Shown here piece by piece: positions 17,198 through 25,697 of a DNA stretch of 64,000 nucleotides. Made by a program: the position numbers and the translations under genes. Source of the stretch: an uncultured Roseburia sp. (GTDB lineage Bacteria; Bacillota; Clostridia; Lachnospirales; Lachnospiraceae). Position 1 is the first letter of the stretch. Every line of letters starts with the position of its first letter. The notes beneath the pieces were generated by a model. That model made no database searches. It saw only the letters and a program-made list of their open reading frames with translations, and was not told where the DNA came from. Location of the stretch: the NCBI GenBank assembly GCA_934317215.1, contig CAKREH010000010.1, positions 1 through 64,000 of the forward strand, given 5' to 3'.

Positions 17198-17818
17198 ATG
17201 GAAAAGAAAAAATATATTGTCACGATAGCCAGACAGTTTGGAAGTCTTGGACGTCCAATTGCAATGAGGATGAGTGAAAAATTAGGTGTGGAATTTTATG
17301 ATCGCGATATTGTGGAGGAGGCTGCGAAAAAGCTGAATCTTCCGGTATCAAAGATTGATGAGATTGAAGAGAGTGCAAAAAAAAGAGTAAAAACAAACAG
17401 TTTCAGACGTATGATGTATCCGCTTGGGACCCAGACGGATAATCTTCAGAACAAATTGTTTGATGCACAGCAAAATATTATTAAATTCCTTGCAGAAAGG
17501 GAATCCTGTATTATTGTTGGACGTTGCTCAGATTTTATCCTTGCGGATGAACCGGATCTGCTACGGGTATACATTTATGCGCCTTATGAGGCGAGGGTTG
17601 CAAATTGTGTGAACGATCTGAACATGGATGAAGATGAGGCGCGTAAAATGATCCGCGCGGTCGATGAGGCAAGAGATCATTATCATATGCATTATGCAGG
17701 ATTTTTACCGAATGACCAGCGGTTTAAGGAGATCATGATCGACAGCAGTATGCTTGGAACAGAAGGGACAGCCGACTATCTGGTGGAGGCTGTAAAGAGG
17801 AAATTTGATCTGCCGTGA
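17198..17818 (+). CDS. Cytidylate kinase-like family protein
   Basis: A 206-residue protein with ATG behind CGGAGG. It belongs to the cytidylate-kinase-like family (Cytidylate_kin2): IARQFGSLGRPIAMRMSEKL replaces the normal GxxGxGKS P-loop, EFYDRDIVEEAAKK follows, then ESCIIVGRCSDFIL and LRVYIYAPYEARV. These proteins lack a canonical Walker A Lys and their substrate is unproven; true CMP kinase is a separate gene in most Firmicutes. It closes the nucleobase cluster, 78 bp after the transporter, and may sense or phosphorylate a nucleotide derived from it. Confidence 0.85.
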   Translation: MEKKKYIVTIARQFGSLGRPIAMRMSEKLGVEFYDRDIVEEAAKKLNLPVSKIDEIEESAKKRVKTNSFRRMMYPLGTQTDNLQNKLFDAQQNIIKFLAERESCIIVGRCSDFILADEPDLLRVYIYAPYEARVANCVNDLNMDEDEARKMIRAVDEARDHYHMHYAGFLPNDQRFKEIMIDSSMLGTEGTADYLVEAVKRKFDLP

Positions 17819-17907
17819 AAGTGCACTATTGTATAATTCTTCCGTGTCTGATATGATGATGCCATAATTATAGTACCAGATATAAGGTACAATCGCGGGA
17901 GGATACC

Positions 17908-18780
17908 ATGATAAAAAGAAAATATTGGACGAAAAAAGTACTGCCGGTTCTGATGTGTGCAGCGCTTTTGATGACGAACCCGGTGTCTGCCGAAGCTGCA
18001 ACAGCGGCAGAACGCAGCGCATATCAGGCAGTTTTTGATGCAGATTATTATCGCAGTGCATATCCGGATGTAGCCGCTGCTTTTGGCAATAATAAAGCAG
18101 CACTTTTTAATCATTTTGTAAATTACGGATTAAAGGAAGGAAGAAGCTGTTCTGCAGATTTCAATCCGCAGGCATACCGGGCAAAATATGCAGATCTGCA
18201 GCAGGCATTTGGCGATGACATGGCAGCATACTGCAGTCATTATGTGATCTGTGGCAAAGCAGAGGGCAGAGACGGAAGTGCATCTGCCGGTACAATTGTG
18301 GCTGGGACGGCTGCAACCGAGACAGCCGCAGTACAGGCAAATGTGATCGGCACCTGTACAACAGAATATGATGCAACAGTTCCGCGTGCAAATAACGTAG
18401 AACTGGCGGCAGCCCGGATCAACGGTGTTGTGGTACAGCCGGGACAATCCTTTTCCTTTAGTTCCACTATTTTACCGCGCACAGCGGCAAATGGATATGT
18501 GGTTGCACCAATCTATATCAGCGGAACAGTTGGAACCGGAATCGGTGGAGGTGTATGCCAGGTGTCTTCTACACTGTATGCTGCAATGCTGCATGCAGGT
18601 CTTCCGGCAACACAGCGTTATCCGCACTCACTGCCGGTAACATACCTTCCGGCGGGATATGATGCAGCAATCGCAGGAACAAGCAAAGACCTTAAGTTTA
18701 CCAATACTTTTTCACAGCCGCTATTGATCCAGGCATCTGCGTCAGGCGGAGTATTGACGGTAACATTGTCATTACAATAG
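17908..18780 (+). CDS. Secreted VanW-family protein with two YPDV repeats
   Basis: ATG with GGGAGG at 17897-17902. The 290-residue protein has a signal peptide (residues 1-31, cleavage near AEA-AT) and two tandem repeats of about 43 residues (about 41-85 and 86-127) sharing FDADYYRSAYPDV...AFG...HFVNYGLKEGR. This module recurs in secreted proteins of gut Clostridia and is probably wall-associated. Residues about 148-290 are a VanW domain (QPGQSFSFSSTI, GIGGGVCQVSSTLYAAMLHAGL, RYPHSLPVTYLPAGYDAAI). VanW occurs in vancomycin-resistance clusters, but its chemistry is unknown and no other van gene is present here. Extracellular wall-remodelling function is inferred. Confidence 0.88.
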   Translation: MIKRKYWTKKVLPVLMCAALLMTNPVSAEAATAAERSAYQAVFDADYYRSAYPDVAAAFGNNKAALFNHFVNYGLKEGRSCSADFNPQAYRAKYADLQQAFGDDMAAYCSHYVICGKAEGRDGSASAGTIVAGTAATETAAVQANVIGTCTTEYDATVPRANNVELAAARINGVVVQPGQSFSFSSTILPRTAANGYVVAPIYISGTVGTGIGGGVCQVSSTLYAAMLHAGLPATQRYPHSLPVTYLPAGYDAAIAGTSKDLKFTNTFSQPLLIQASASGGVLTVTLSLQ

Positions 18781-18792
18781 AAGAGAGAAACA

Positions 18793-18945
18793 ATGCGGAT
18801 TTTAGTGGTAAACGATGATGGAATCAAGGCACCGGGTATAAAGAGTCTTGTGCAGATGGCAGCAGGACCTGGCGAAGTATAGGGGTGGCTCTGGCAGCAC
18901 AGTGCAGCGTCATGTCATACCGGATGGAAGTTGTATTTTTCCAGC
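18793..18945 (+). pseudogene. surE: Remnant of surE (5'/3'-nucleotidase)
   Basis: A short frame beginning at ATG 18793 reads MRILVVNDDGIKAPGIKSLV, the diagnostic N-terminus of SurE with its metal-binding NDDG, and stops at TAG 18880-18882 after 29 residues. A shifted frame then continues with the family's next segment (AAQCSVMSYRM, corresponding to QCSAMSH). The remaining 150 or so residues are missing and a terminator follows, so the gene is frameshifted and truncated. Confidence 0.8.
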
Positions 18946-18947
18946 GA

Positions 18948-19015
18948 AAGGGAGAATATTTATCAGCAGAATTAATGATTTTTATTAACGTACCTGATAG
19001 ATATTCTCCCTTTTG
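18948..19015 (+). terminator. Intrinsic terminator
   Basis: AAGGGAGAATATTTATCAG (18948-18966) pairs with CTGATAGATATTCTCCCTT (18994-19012), followed by TTT. It ends the vanW/surE-remnant transcript. Confidence 0.85.
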
Positions 19016-19032
19016 TATAAACTGGGTAAAAT

Positions 19033-19085
19033 TTTAGTAAAACTTTACTAAAGCTATTGAAATCTGTAAAATCGTGAAATATAAT
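19033..19085 (+). promoter_or_regulatory. Promoter with palindromic operator upstream of the LacI-type gene
   Basis: A promoter TTGAAA (19057-19062), 17-nt spacer, TATAAT (19080-19085). Directly upstream is the perfect inverted repeat TTTAGTAAA-AC-TTTACTAAA (19033-19052), fitting a dimeric LacI-family operator. The start site near 19091 confirms ATG 19107 as the gene start. Confidence 0.72.
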
Positions 19086-19106
19086 GCAGAAGAAAGGCGT
19101 GATTAT

Positions 19107-20081
19107 ATGGCAACAATCAAAGAGATTGCCAAGCTGGCACATGTGTCGGCGGCAACGGTGTCGAGAGTGTTGAATCAGGATGAGACATTATCTGTGACAC
19201 CTGAGGTAAAAAACCAAATAATTAAAATCGCTCATGAGTTGAAATATGTCCCGCCTAAGATGCGTCATGCCAAACGAGACAGACAGATCGTCATCGGAGT
19301 TGCGGACTGGCATATCGTAAGAAGAGACAGACCGGATGTGAGCATTACATCGGAGGATATCTTATCCGGAAGTATTGCGCAGAAAGCAGATATCGCTTTT
19401 TTACGTCTGATTTATGGAGAAGTAAAACAGGTGGACGGTATCATTGCATTTGGATTGTTCTCGGAAGTGGAAGTTGACTTTTTGCGGTCACTGAGCACAG
19501 AGATCCTGTTTGTTAATTCAGATAAGAAGGATTATGAGTTTGATCAGATCCTTATGGATTACGATCAGGGGTTAAGCGATATGGTGCATTATCTGATGGA
19601 CGAGAAGGAGTATCGCAGCATTGGCTATATTGGCGGTATCTATGAAGATGATATGGTACGGATCGGAATGAGGCGTCTGAATGGATTAAAGCAGATCCTG
19701 CAAAAAAAAGACTGTTATCGGGAAGACTATTTTAAGGTCGGGGAGATCAGTCATGAAAGCGGATATTCACTTACGAAGGAAATGCTTTTGACGAAGGACG
19801 TGCCGGAGGTTCTGATTCTGGGAAATGATGAGATTGCAGAGGGAGCTCTTGAAGCGATCAAAGAATTAAAGTACCGGATTCCGAAAGATGTTGCGGTTGT
19901 GGTTTACCGCGATATTGAGACGCTTTCGACAAAATACCAGACGTACACAAGTCTTCGCATGCTGCCGGATATCGTATGGACGACTGCCATAAAGCTTCTT
20001 TTGGAGCGGGTCTTAGATGGCAGAAAAGATACGATGAAGGTGTATCTGCCAACAAAACTTGAGCTTGGAGACAGTGCCTGA
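19107..20081 (+). CDS. LacI-family transcriptional regulator
   Basis: ATG 19107 is downstream of the promoter and of GAAAGG, giving 324 residues. Residues 1-50 are the LacI helix-turn-helix (ATIKEIAKLAHVSAATVSRVLNQ) and the remainder is a periplasmic-binding-protein-like sensor domain, with SIGYIGGIYEDD and VLILGNDEIAEGALEAIKEL near the end. It precedes the ABC importer and phosphatase genes by about 90 bp with no terminator, so it likely controls them and itself through the palindrome upstream. The ligand is unknown; a sugar- or nucleoside-containing molecule would be consistent with the family. Confidence 0.92.
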   Translation: MATIKEIAKLAHVSAATVSRVLNQDETLSVTPEVKNQIIKIAHELKYVPPKMRHAKRDRQIVIGVADWHIVRRDRPDVSITSEDILSGSIAQKADIAFLRLIYGEVKQVDGIIAFGLFSEVEVDFLRSLSTEILFVNSDKKDYEFDQILMDYDQGLSDMVHYLMDEKEYRSIGYIGGIYEDDMVRIGMRRLNGLKQILQKKDCYREDYFKVGEISHESGYSLTKEMLLTKDVPEVLILGNDEIAEGALEAIKELKYRIPKDVAVVVYRDIETLSTKYQTYTSLRMLPDIVWTTAIKLLLERVLDGRKDTMKVYLPTKLELGDSA

Positions 20082-20173
20082 TCATTGGCTGGACAATTCA
20101 TGAAAAGAGTAACAACAAAAGTGTGCACGCCTGCATGGAAATGGATGCAGGAGAGAGAGGAGAACATTTCATT

Positions 20174-21286
20174 ATGAAGAAAAAAATTGCTATGTTACTT
20201 GCAGCAGCATTATGCATGGGTACATTTGCAGGATGTGGAAACAGCACATCAAACAACAGCAGCGCAGCAGACAACAATACGACAAATAATACGGCAGCTG
20301 CAACAGAAAGTTCTGACGTGACAGCTTCTGCTGATAATGTAAAGATCGATACGTTAAACGTATATTTCGTTCCATCCAGAGATCCGGATGAGATCGTAAC
20401 TGCAACAGAGCCGCTTGCAAATTTAATGCAGACAGAGTTAGCAGGCTTAGGATATGATATCGGTGAAGTAAAGATTACCGTTGGTACAACTTTTGAGGCA
20501 GTAGGTGAGGCGCTTGCAGCAGGAACTGCTGATGTTGGATTTATTCCGGGTGGTACCTATGTACTTTATGATGATGGAGCAGATGTGATCTTAACAGCAA
20601 CCAGAGATGGTTTAAATAAAGATTCGGACAACCCTGCAGACTGGAATGACGGACAGCCTACAGAAGGTACTGACAAACAGGCAGTTTCTTACCGTGCATT
20701 ATTCATCGCAGGTCCTTCTGACAAAGGACAGGAACTTGCTGATAAAGTTAACTCCGGCGAAGAACTTACCTGGGATGATTTAAACGGCGCAAACTGGAGC
20801 GTTATGTCCTCCTCCTCACCGGCAGGTTACATTTACCCGGCTTTATGGTTACAGGATAAATACCAGAAGGGTATCACAGATCTTTCTTCCGCAGTGCAGT
20901 CTGATTCCTACGCAAGCGCATTTGCAAGACTTGCTTCCGGACAGATCGACGTACTTGTAACTTATGCAGATGCAAGACGTGACTACGAAGAGAACTGGAC
21001 AAGCGAATTTGGACGTACAAAATCTATCTGGGAAGAGACAAACGTGATCGGTGTAACAGATCCGATCTATAACGATACAGTCTGTGTCAGCAAGACATCT
21101 CCGATCATGGATGACGGCTTAAAATCAGCAATCCAGACAGCACTCATCAACATCGGTAACACAGAGGAAGGTAAGGCAGTTATCTCTATCTACAGCCACA
21201 ACGGATATGAGCCGGCACAGTCTTCTGATTATGATAAAGAGAGAGAAGCACAGAAACTGATCCAGGAATTAAGTGCAGCAAACTAA
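20174..21286 (+). CDS. phnD: PhnD-like ABC transporter substrate-binding lipoprotein
   Basis: ATG 20174 with GAGGAG upstream gives 370 residues; the in-frame frame extends further upstream but lacks a ribosome binding site. The signal peptide ends in a lipobox (TFAG-C21), and a Ser/Thr/Asn/Ala-rich linker (about 22-55) follows. The core matches phosphate/phosphite/phosphonate-binding proteins: LNVYFVPSRDPDEIV at the start, FEAVGEALAAGTADVGFIPGGTYVLY, and WSVMSSSSPAGYIYPALWL, the anion-binding Ser cluster. It delivers substrate to the two permeases. Given the downstream 5'-nucleotidase-like enzyme, the ligand may be a phosphate ester rather than a phosphonate. Confidence 0.9.
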   Translation: MKKKIAMLLAAALCMGTFAGCGNSTSNNSSAADNNTTNNTAAATESSDVTASADNVKIDTLNVYFVPSRDPDEIVTATEPLANLMQTELAGLGYDIGEVKITVGTTFEAVGEALAAGTADVGFIPGGTYVLYDDGADVILTATRDGLNKDSDNPADWNDGQPTEGTDKQAVSYRALFIAGPSDKGQELADKVNSGEELTWDDLNGANWSVMSSSSPAGYIYPALWLQDKYQKGITDLSSAVQSDSYASAFARLASGQIDVLVTYADARRDYEENWTSEFGRTKSIWEETNVIGVTDPIYNDTVCVSKTSPIMDDGLKSAIQTALINIGNTEEGKAVISIYSHNGYEPAQSSDYDKEREAQKLIQELSAAN

Positions 21287-21361
21287 TCGTTACTGGAACG
21301 TCTGACAGGGAGTGGACAGTATCGACTAAATAATAACAGGCAGTATGACGGGCAGCAGGAG

Positions 21362-21402
21362 GGCTGCTGCAGAGCCGGGAAACCGGCTTTGCGGCAGCCT
21401 TT
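21362..21402 (+). terminator. Hairpin between the binding protein and ATPase genes (partial terminator)
   Basis: GGCTGCTGCAGAGCCGG pairs with CCGGCTTTGCGGCAGCC around GAAA, followed only by TTTC. This GC-rich stem with a weak U-tract likely attenuates transcription or protects the upstream mRNA, giving excess binding protein over membrane components. Confidence 0.65.
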
Positions 21403-21473
21403 CAATGAGTATACACCTATAAAAAACACACACCATAAAAACAGCAGGTGAAAGAAAGGTTTGGTTTAAATTT

Positions 21474-22235
21474 ATGATCGAGTTTAAGGACGTATCGAAG
21501 GTATATCCGAACGGGGTAGTGGGACTGGACAATGTCAATTTAAAGATCGAACAGGGTGAATTTGTAGCGATCATCGGTCTTTCCGGTGCAGGAAAGTCCA
21601 CGTTACTGCGGACGATCAACCGTATGCATGACATCACATCAGGAACTCTGACAGTGGATGGATTAGAGGTTAAAAACTTAAAAGGAAAAGAGCTTCGTAC
21701 TTTTCGCAGAAAGATCGGAATGATCTTCCAGTCATTCAATCTTGTCACACGAACAACAGTAATCCGTAACGTATTGATGGCAAAAGTGCCGGAAATGCCT
21801 TTCTGGAGAGTTCTGCTTGGTGTGTTTAAAAAAGAAGACAAAATGCAGGCGCTTGAGAGTCTGGATAAGGTCGGTATCCTTGATAAGGCATATATCCGTG
21901 CAGACCAGCTTTCCGGTGGTCAGCAGCAGCGTGTTGCCTTAGCACGTACACTTGCGCAGAACCCAGAGATCATTTTAGCAGATGAGCCGGTTGCAGCACT
22001 TGACCCGGTAACGGCAAAACAGGTTATGAGTGATTTCAGAAAGATCAACCAGGATATGAACATTTCAATCCTGATCAACATCCATCATGTGGAATTAGCA
22101 CTCGAATATGCAGACCGCATCATCGGAATCCGTGCCGGAAAGATCGTCTATGACGGACCTTCCGAGAATGTGACACAGGACGTGTTAAACACAATTTACG
22201 AAGGAAAGATTCCGGAGAAAACGGAGGAAGCGTAA
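21474..22235 (+). CDS. phnC: PhnC-like ABC transporter ATPase
   Basis: A 253-residue ABC ATPase with Walker A GLSGAGKST (about 37-45), Q-loop FQSFNLV, signature LSGGQQQR, Walker B ILADEPVAALDP and the switch His in NIHHVELA. The sequence is closest in pattern to PhnC (phosphonate importer ATPase). It powers import through the two permeases; its stop codon overlaps the next ATG by one base (TAATG), indicating translational coupling. Confidence 0.93.
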   Translation: MIEFKDVSKVYPNGVVGLDNVNLKIEQGEFVAIIGLSGAGKSTLLRTINRMHDITSGTLTVDGLEVKNLKGKELRTFRRKIGMIFQSFNLVTRTTVIRNVLMAKVPEMPFWRVLLGVFKKEDKMQALESLDKVGILDKAYIRADQLSGGQQQRVALARTLAQNPEIILADEPVAALDPVTAKQVMSDFRKINQDMNISILINIHHVELALEYADRIIGIRAGKIVYDGPSENVTQDVLNTIYEGKIPEKTEEA

Positions 22236-23056
22236 TGGGATTGTACGATAAAATATTTAAACCGAAAAAACTTGTGCTTGCAAACGGCAAAGTTGTGGAA
22301 GAAAAATGTTCCCGCGCGCCGCTCATCATTATTCTGCTCGTGATCGCAACGTGGATCTCTGTAAAAGTTACAGGTTTTTCCATGACAACACTGGTAACGA
22401 GGATCCGGTTTTTCTTTGACATTTTAGCGCAGATGTTCCCGCCGAAAGCCGGCTACATCTCAAGTATCTGGGGACCACTTTTTGATACGATCAAAATGTC
22501 ACTGCTCGGCTCTTTTGTGGGTGGTGTGCTTGCGATCCCTTTTGCAATTTTAGCGTCCGGCAACCTGATCAAAAATAAAATTTTGATCGGTGTAGTACGT
22601 GTGTTTTTAAGTATTGTGCGTACGATCCCGACGCTGGTTGCTGCCCTGATCGCAACCTATATCTGGGGACTTGGCACCATGGCAGGTACCTTTGCGATCG
22701 CAGTATTTACCTTTGCATATGTCGGAAAACAGTTATACGAGATGATCGAGACAGTCGACATGGGAGCCTATGAGGCGATGGAAGCCATGGGTGCAGGAAA
22801 GGCGTACTCCTTTATTTCTGCGATCATGCCGCAGGTATTGCCGGCATACATGTCTGTATGTTTATTCTGTTTCGAGGGAAATGTGCGTTACGCGGCGATC
22901 CTGGGATATGTTGGAGCAGGCGGACTTGGACTGATCTTAAATGAAAAGATCGGATGGCGCGAGTATGACAGTGTCGGAATGATCCTGATCGTTCTCTTTG
23001 GCACCGTTCTTATCATTGAAGCGATCAGCCATTACATCAGAAAGAAATTAACGTAG
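22235..23056 (+). CDS. phnE: PhnE-like ABC transporter permease, first copy
   Basis: A 273-residue inner-membrane permease with about six membrane segments and the ABC-coupling (EAA-like) segment MGAYEAMEAMGAGKAYSFISAIMPQ. Residues 1-30 are cytoplasmic and polar. The pairing with a second, diverged PhnE-type permease implies a heterodimeric channel. GGAGG lies inside the end of the ATPase gene. Confidence 0.92.
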   Translation: MGLYDKIFKPKKLVLANGKVVEEKCSRAPLIIILLVIATWISVKVTGFSMTTLVTRIRFFFDILAQMFPPKAGYISSIWGPLFDTIKMSLLGSFVGGVLAIPFAILASGNLIKNKILIGVVRVFLSIVRTIPTLVAALIATYIWGLGTMAGTFAIAVFTFAYVGKQLYEMIETVDMGAYEAMEAMGAGKAYSFISAIMPQVLPAYMSVCLFCFEGNVRYAAILGYVGAGGLGLILNEKIGWREYDSVGMILIVLFGTVLIIEAISHYIRKKLT

Positions 23057-23070
23057 GAGGAACCGGCAAA

Positions 23071-23880
23071 ATGAATGAATCAATCAAAAAAATGTACGAG
23101 CAGGAACCAAAGACCTGGTACGCAAAGATCATTGTGGCTTTGATTGTTGCAGCACTTCTTGCATGGTCACTTTCTACGGTCCAGTCCACCGGATCAAACG
23201 GAAGCGGACTTTCCGTCGCAGGAAAGATCATCAGCGGAATTTTCCACCCGGATACGAATTTACTGTTTGACCTCTCCACATCCGGTGTTGCTTATCTGTT
23301 ACTGGAAACCATGTGTATCGCATTTTTAGGAACGATCGTCGGTGCAGTATTATCCATTCCGCTTTCTTTCCTTGCGGCAGCAAATCTGATGCCAAAGCCG
23401 GCTGCACTGATCTTCCGTGTGTTTATTATGGCGATCCGTACGATCCCGGCATTTGTATATGGACTTATGTTTATCCGTGTGACGGGACCAGGACCGTTCG
23501 CCGGACTGCTCACCATGTCACTCTGCTCGATCGGTATGATCAGTAAAATGTTTATCGAGAGTATCGAGGATCTTGATACGAAGATTTTAGAGTCACTGGA
23601 TGCGGCAGGCTGTACGATGTTCCAGAAGATCCGTTACGGTATTTTATCCCAGTTGTTCCCGGATTTCATGTCCACGCTGATCTATCGTTTTGATATGAAC
23701 TTAAGAGATGCGACCGTACTCGGTCTGGTTGGAGCCGGTGGTATCGGTGCGCCGCTGATTTTTGCCATGAGTGCATACAAATGGAACCAGGTAGGTGCCA
23801 TCCTTGCGGGACTGATCGTGCTGATCTTAATTATTGAAGTGATCTCCTCGAAGATCCGTACCAAATTAGCGAGGGGTTAA
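23071..23880 (+). CDS. phnE: PhnE-like ABC transporter permease, second copy
   Basis: A 269-residue membrane protein, ATG with TAGGAGG upstream and 14 bp after the first permease. It shows six membrane segments and a coupling loop ESIEDLDTKILESLDAAGCTMFQKIRYGILSQ in the usual position (more residues of the same helix follow). It is homologous to, but diverged from, the preceding permease, as expected for the second half of a heterodimeric PhnE1/PhnE2 channel. Confidence 0.92.
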   Translation: MNESIKKMYEQEPKTWYAKIIVALIVAALLAWSLSTVQSTGSNGSGLSVAGKIISGIFHPDTNLLFDLSTSGVAYLLLETMCIAFLGTIVGAVLSIPLSFLAAANLMPKPAALIFRVFIMAIRTIPAFVYGLMFIRVTGPGPFAGLLTMSLCSIGMISKMFIESIEDLDTKILESLDAAGCTMFQKIRYGILSQLFPDFMSTLIYRFDMNLRDATVLGLVGAGGIGAPLIFAMSAYKWNQVGAILAGLIVLILIIEVISSKIRTKLARG

Positions 23881-23883
23881 AAG

Positions 23884-25371
23884 ATGCAGCAGAGAAAATT
23901 AAAAATCTATTTTACCTCCGATGTGCACGGCTATTTTTATCCGACGACCTACGGCGATATGACAGAAAAAAATGTCGGTCTGTTCGGTTGTGCGGGAGAT
24001 TTTAAGAAGGATGAGGATACGCTGATCTTAGATGGGGGTGATATTTTGCAGGGGTCTGCTTTTGCATATTACTGCCGTCAGGTTGCAAACTCTCCGGAAG
24101 TGATCGCAGATATTATGAACGACTGCGGATACGATTATTATACACTTGGTAATCATGATTTTAATTACGGACTTGATTATCAGGCTGCATACCGCAATCG
24201 AAATAACGGTGTGTGTGTGTGCCAGAATGTCACGGATGAGAAAGGAAACACTTTGTTTCCATGGAAACTCCATACGATGAAAAACGGACTGCGTGTCGGC
24301 ATTGTTGGTATCGTGACCGATTATGTAAACATCTGGGAAAAGGAAGAAAACTTAAAAGGAATCCACATCACAGATCCTTTTGAGACGGCAAAAAATGCAC
24401 TTGTGCAGATGAAAGAACAGACAGACCTTACGATCTGCATCTATCACGGCGGTTTTGAGTGCGATTTAGAGAGCGGAGAGACGCTGTCTGAAACGACTGA
24501 AAATGTCGGATACCGTATCTGTAAGGAACTGGATTTTGATATTTTACTGACCGGACATCAGCATATGTCTGTGCCGGGAAGAGATTTATTTGGCACATAT
24601 ACGGTACAGCCGTGTGATAATGCGAAGGAATATCAGTATCTGGAAGTTACGATGGCAGATGATGAGAAAAGTATCCGTTCCGAACTGCGCCAGTCAGATG
24701 CGGCAAAAGGGGGCATGCTTGCGGATAAATACCGCTCCACAGAAAATGCCGTGCAGGCATGGCTGAACCAGCCGATCGGTCATTTAAGCCGCGCGATCCT
24801 GCCGGAAGAAAAAGTAAAAATGGCATTGTACGGTTCGCCGATCGCAGACTTTTTAAACCGCATCCAGCTTCATTTTTCCGGGGCAATGCTCTCATCGGTC
24901 GGTCTGGCAAATGAGATCGCCGGATTCCGCAGTGAGGTGAGCACGCGCGATATCATCGCGACATACCCGTATCCGAATACGCTGGTAGTCTGCGAGATCA
25001 CCGGAAAACAGTTAAAGACCGTGATGGAGCGCAGTGCAGAGTATTTTGCCTATGATAAGGAGGGCAATGTCTGTGTTTCTGACAGCTTCCTGATTCCGAA
25101 GGTCGAACATTACAATTATGACTACTACATGGGTGTGGACTTTACGATCAATCCGAAAAGACCAGTCGGAAGCCGGATCGAAGGGCTTTCAGAAAACGGA
25201 AAGCCGGTTTTGGATGATGATAAATTTACGATCTGTCTCAATAATTACCGTTACAGCGGTGCCGGTGGATATGATGTTTACACGGAGTGCCCGCTTGTAA
25301 AAGAGATCAATGTTGAGATGGTAGAGCTCATTATGGATTATTTCCACGAATATCCGTATATTGAGGTGTGA
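23884..25371 (+). CDS. Cytoplasmic 5'-nucleotidase/cyclic-phosphodiesterase-like metallophosphatase
   Basis: A 495-residue protein starting 3 bp after the second permease. The N-terminal calcineurin-like metallophosphoesterase domain has all metal motifs: TSDVHG (D-x-H), DGGDILQGS, GNHDFNYG, a His in CIYHGGFE and LTGHQH. The C-terminal 5'-nucleotidase substrate domain follows (about 330-480, VVCEITGKQLKTVMERS, YRYSGAGGYDV). Unlike UshA-type enzymes it has no signal peptide, so it should act on phosphorylated compounds after import. Co-transcription with a PhnCDE-like importer suggests the two form one uptake-and-dephosphorylation pathway. Confidence 0.9.
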   Translation: MQQRKLKIYFTSDVHGYFYPTTYGDMTEKNVGLFGCAGDFKKDEDTLILDGGDILQGSAFAYYCRQVANSPEVIADIMNDCGYDYYTLGNHDFNYGLDYQAAYRNRNNGVCVCQNVTDEKGNTLFPWKLHTMKNGLRVGIVGIVTDYVNIWEKEENLKGIHITDPFETAKNALVQMKEQTDLTICIYHGGFECDLESGETLSETTENVGYRICKELDFDILLTGHQHMSVPGRDLFGTYTVQPCDNAKEYQYLEVTMADDEKSIRSELRQSDAAKGGMLADKYRSTENAVQAWLNQPIGHLSRAILPEEKVKMALYGSPIADFLNRIQLHFSGAMLSSVGLANEIAGFRSEVSTRDIIATYPYPNTLVVCEITGKQLKTVMERSAEYFAYDKEGNVCVSDSFLIPKVEHYNYDYYMGVDFTINPKRPVGSRIEGLSENGKPVLDDDKFTICLNNYRYSGAGGYDVYTECPLVKEINVEMVELIMDYFHEYPYIEV

Positions 25372-25384
25372 TGTTACGATAGGC

Positions 25385-25675
25385 TGTGCAAAGAATAGAC
25401 TTGACAGAACCAGCCGCATGGCATACAATCAAGACAGCGCATGGAAGAGAAGAGTACTGATCGGAAATTTTAAAGAGAGAGATACATTTTGGTGCGAGTA
25501 TCTTAAAATGGAACATCAGGAAGACCACCTCTGAGCGGCCCTAATCCGGTCCGGTGATTCCGTTATCATCAAAATGAGAGATTTTCCACATGGAAATAAA
25601 CGGGGTGGAACCGCGGATAAAAGATTGTTTATTCGTCCCTTATACAGATAAGTTGTCTGTATAAGGGACTTTTTA
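25385..25675 (+). promoter_or_regulatory. Threonyl-tRNA T-box riboswitch leader of thrS
   Basis: The T-box core GGGGTGGAACCGCGG lies at 25602-25616. Upstream, Stem I features are visible: a GAAGAGTA element near 25446, the apical-loop GGTGCGAG near 25491, and a specifier candidate ACC (25524-25526, Thr) followed by A. The terminator GTCCCTTATACAG/CTGTATAAGGGAC with TTTTT occupies about 25635-25675. Uncharged tRNA-Thr should stabilise the antiterminator and switch on thrS. Confidence 0.92.
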
Positions 25676-25697
25676 GTTCAGGAAAAGGAGATTGATC

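Noticed and set aside
17908..18780. Vancomycin-resistance locus
   Set aside because: VanW-domain proteins are common in Clostridia outside van clusters; no vanH/A/X or vanRS-type partners are adjacent.
20174..23880. Phosphonate uptake as the definite function of the PhnDCEE-like genes
   Set aside because: No C-P lyase or phosphonatase genes are adjacent; the linked enzyme is a 5'-nucleotidase-like phosphatase, so only family names were kept.
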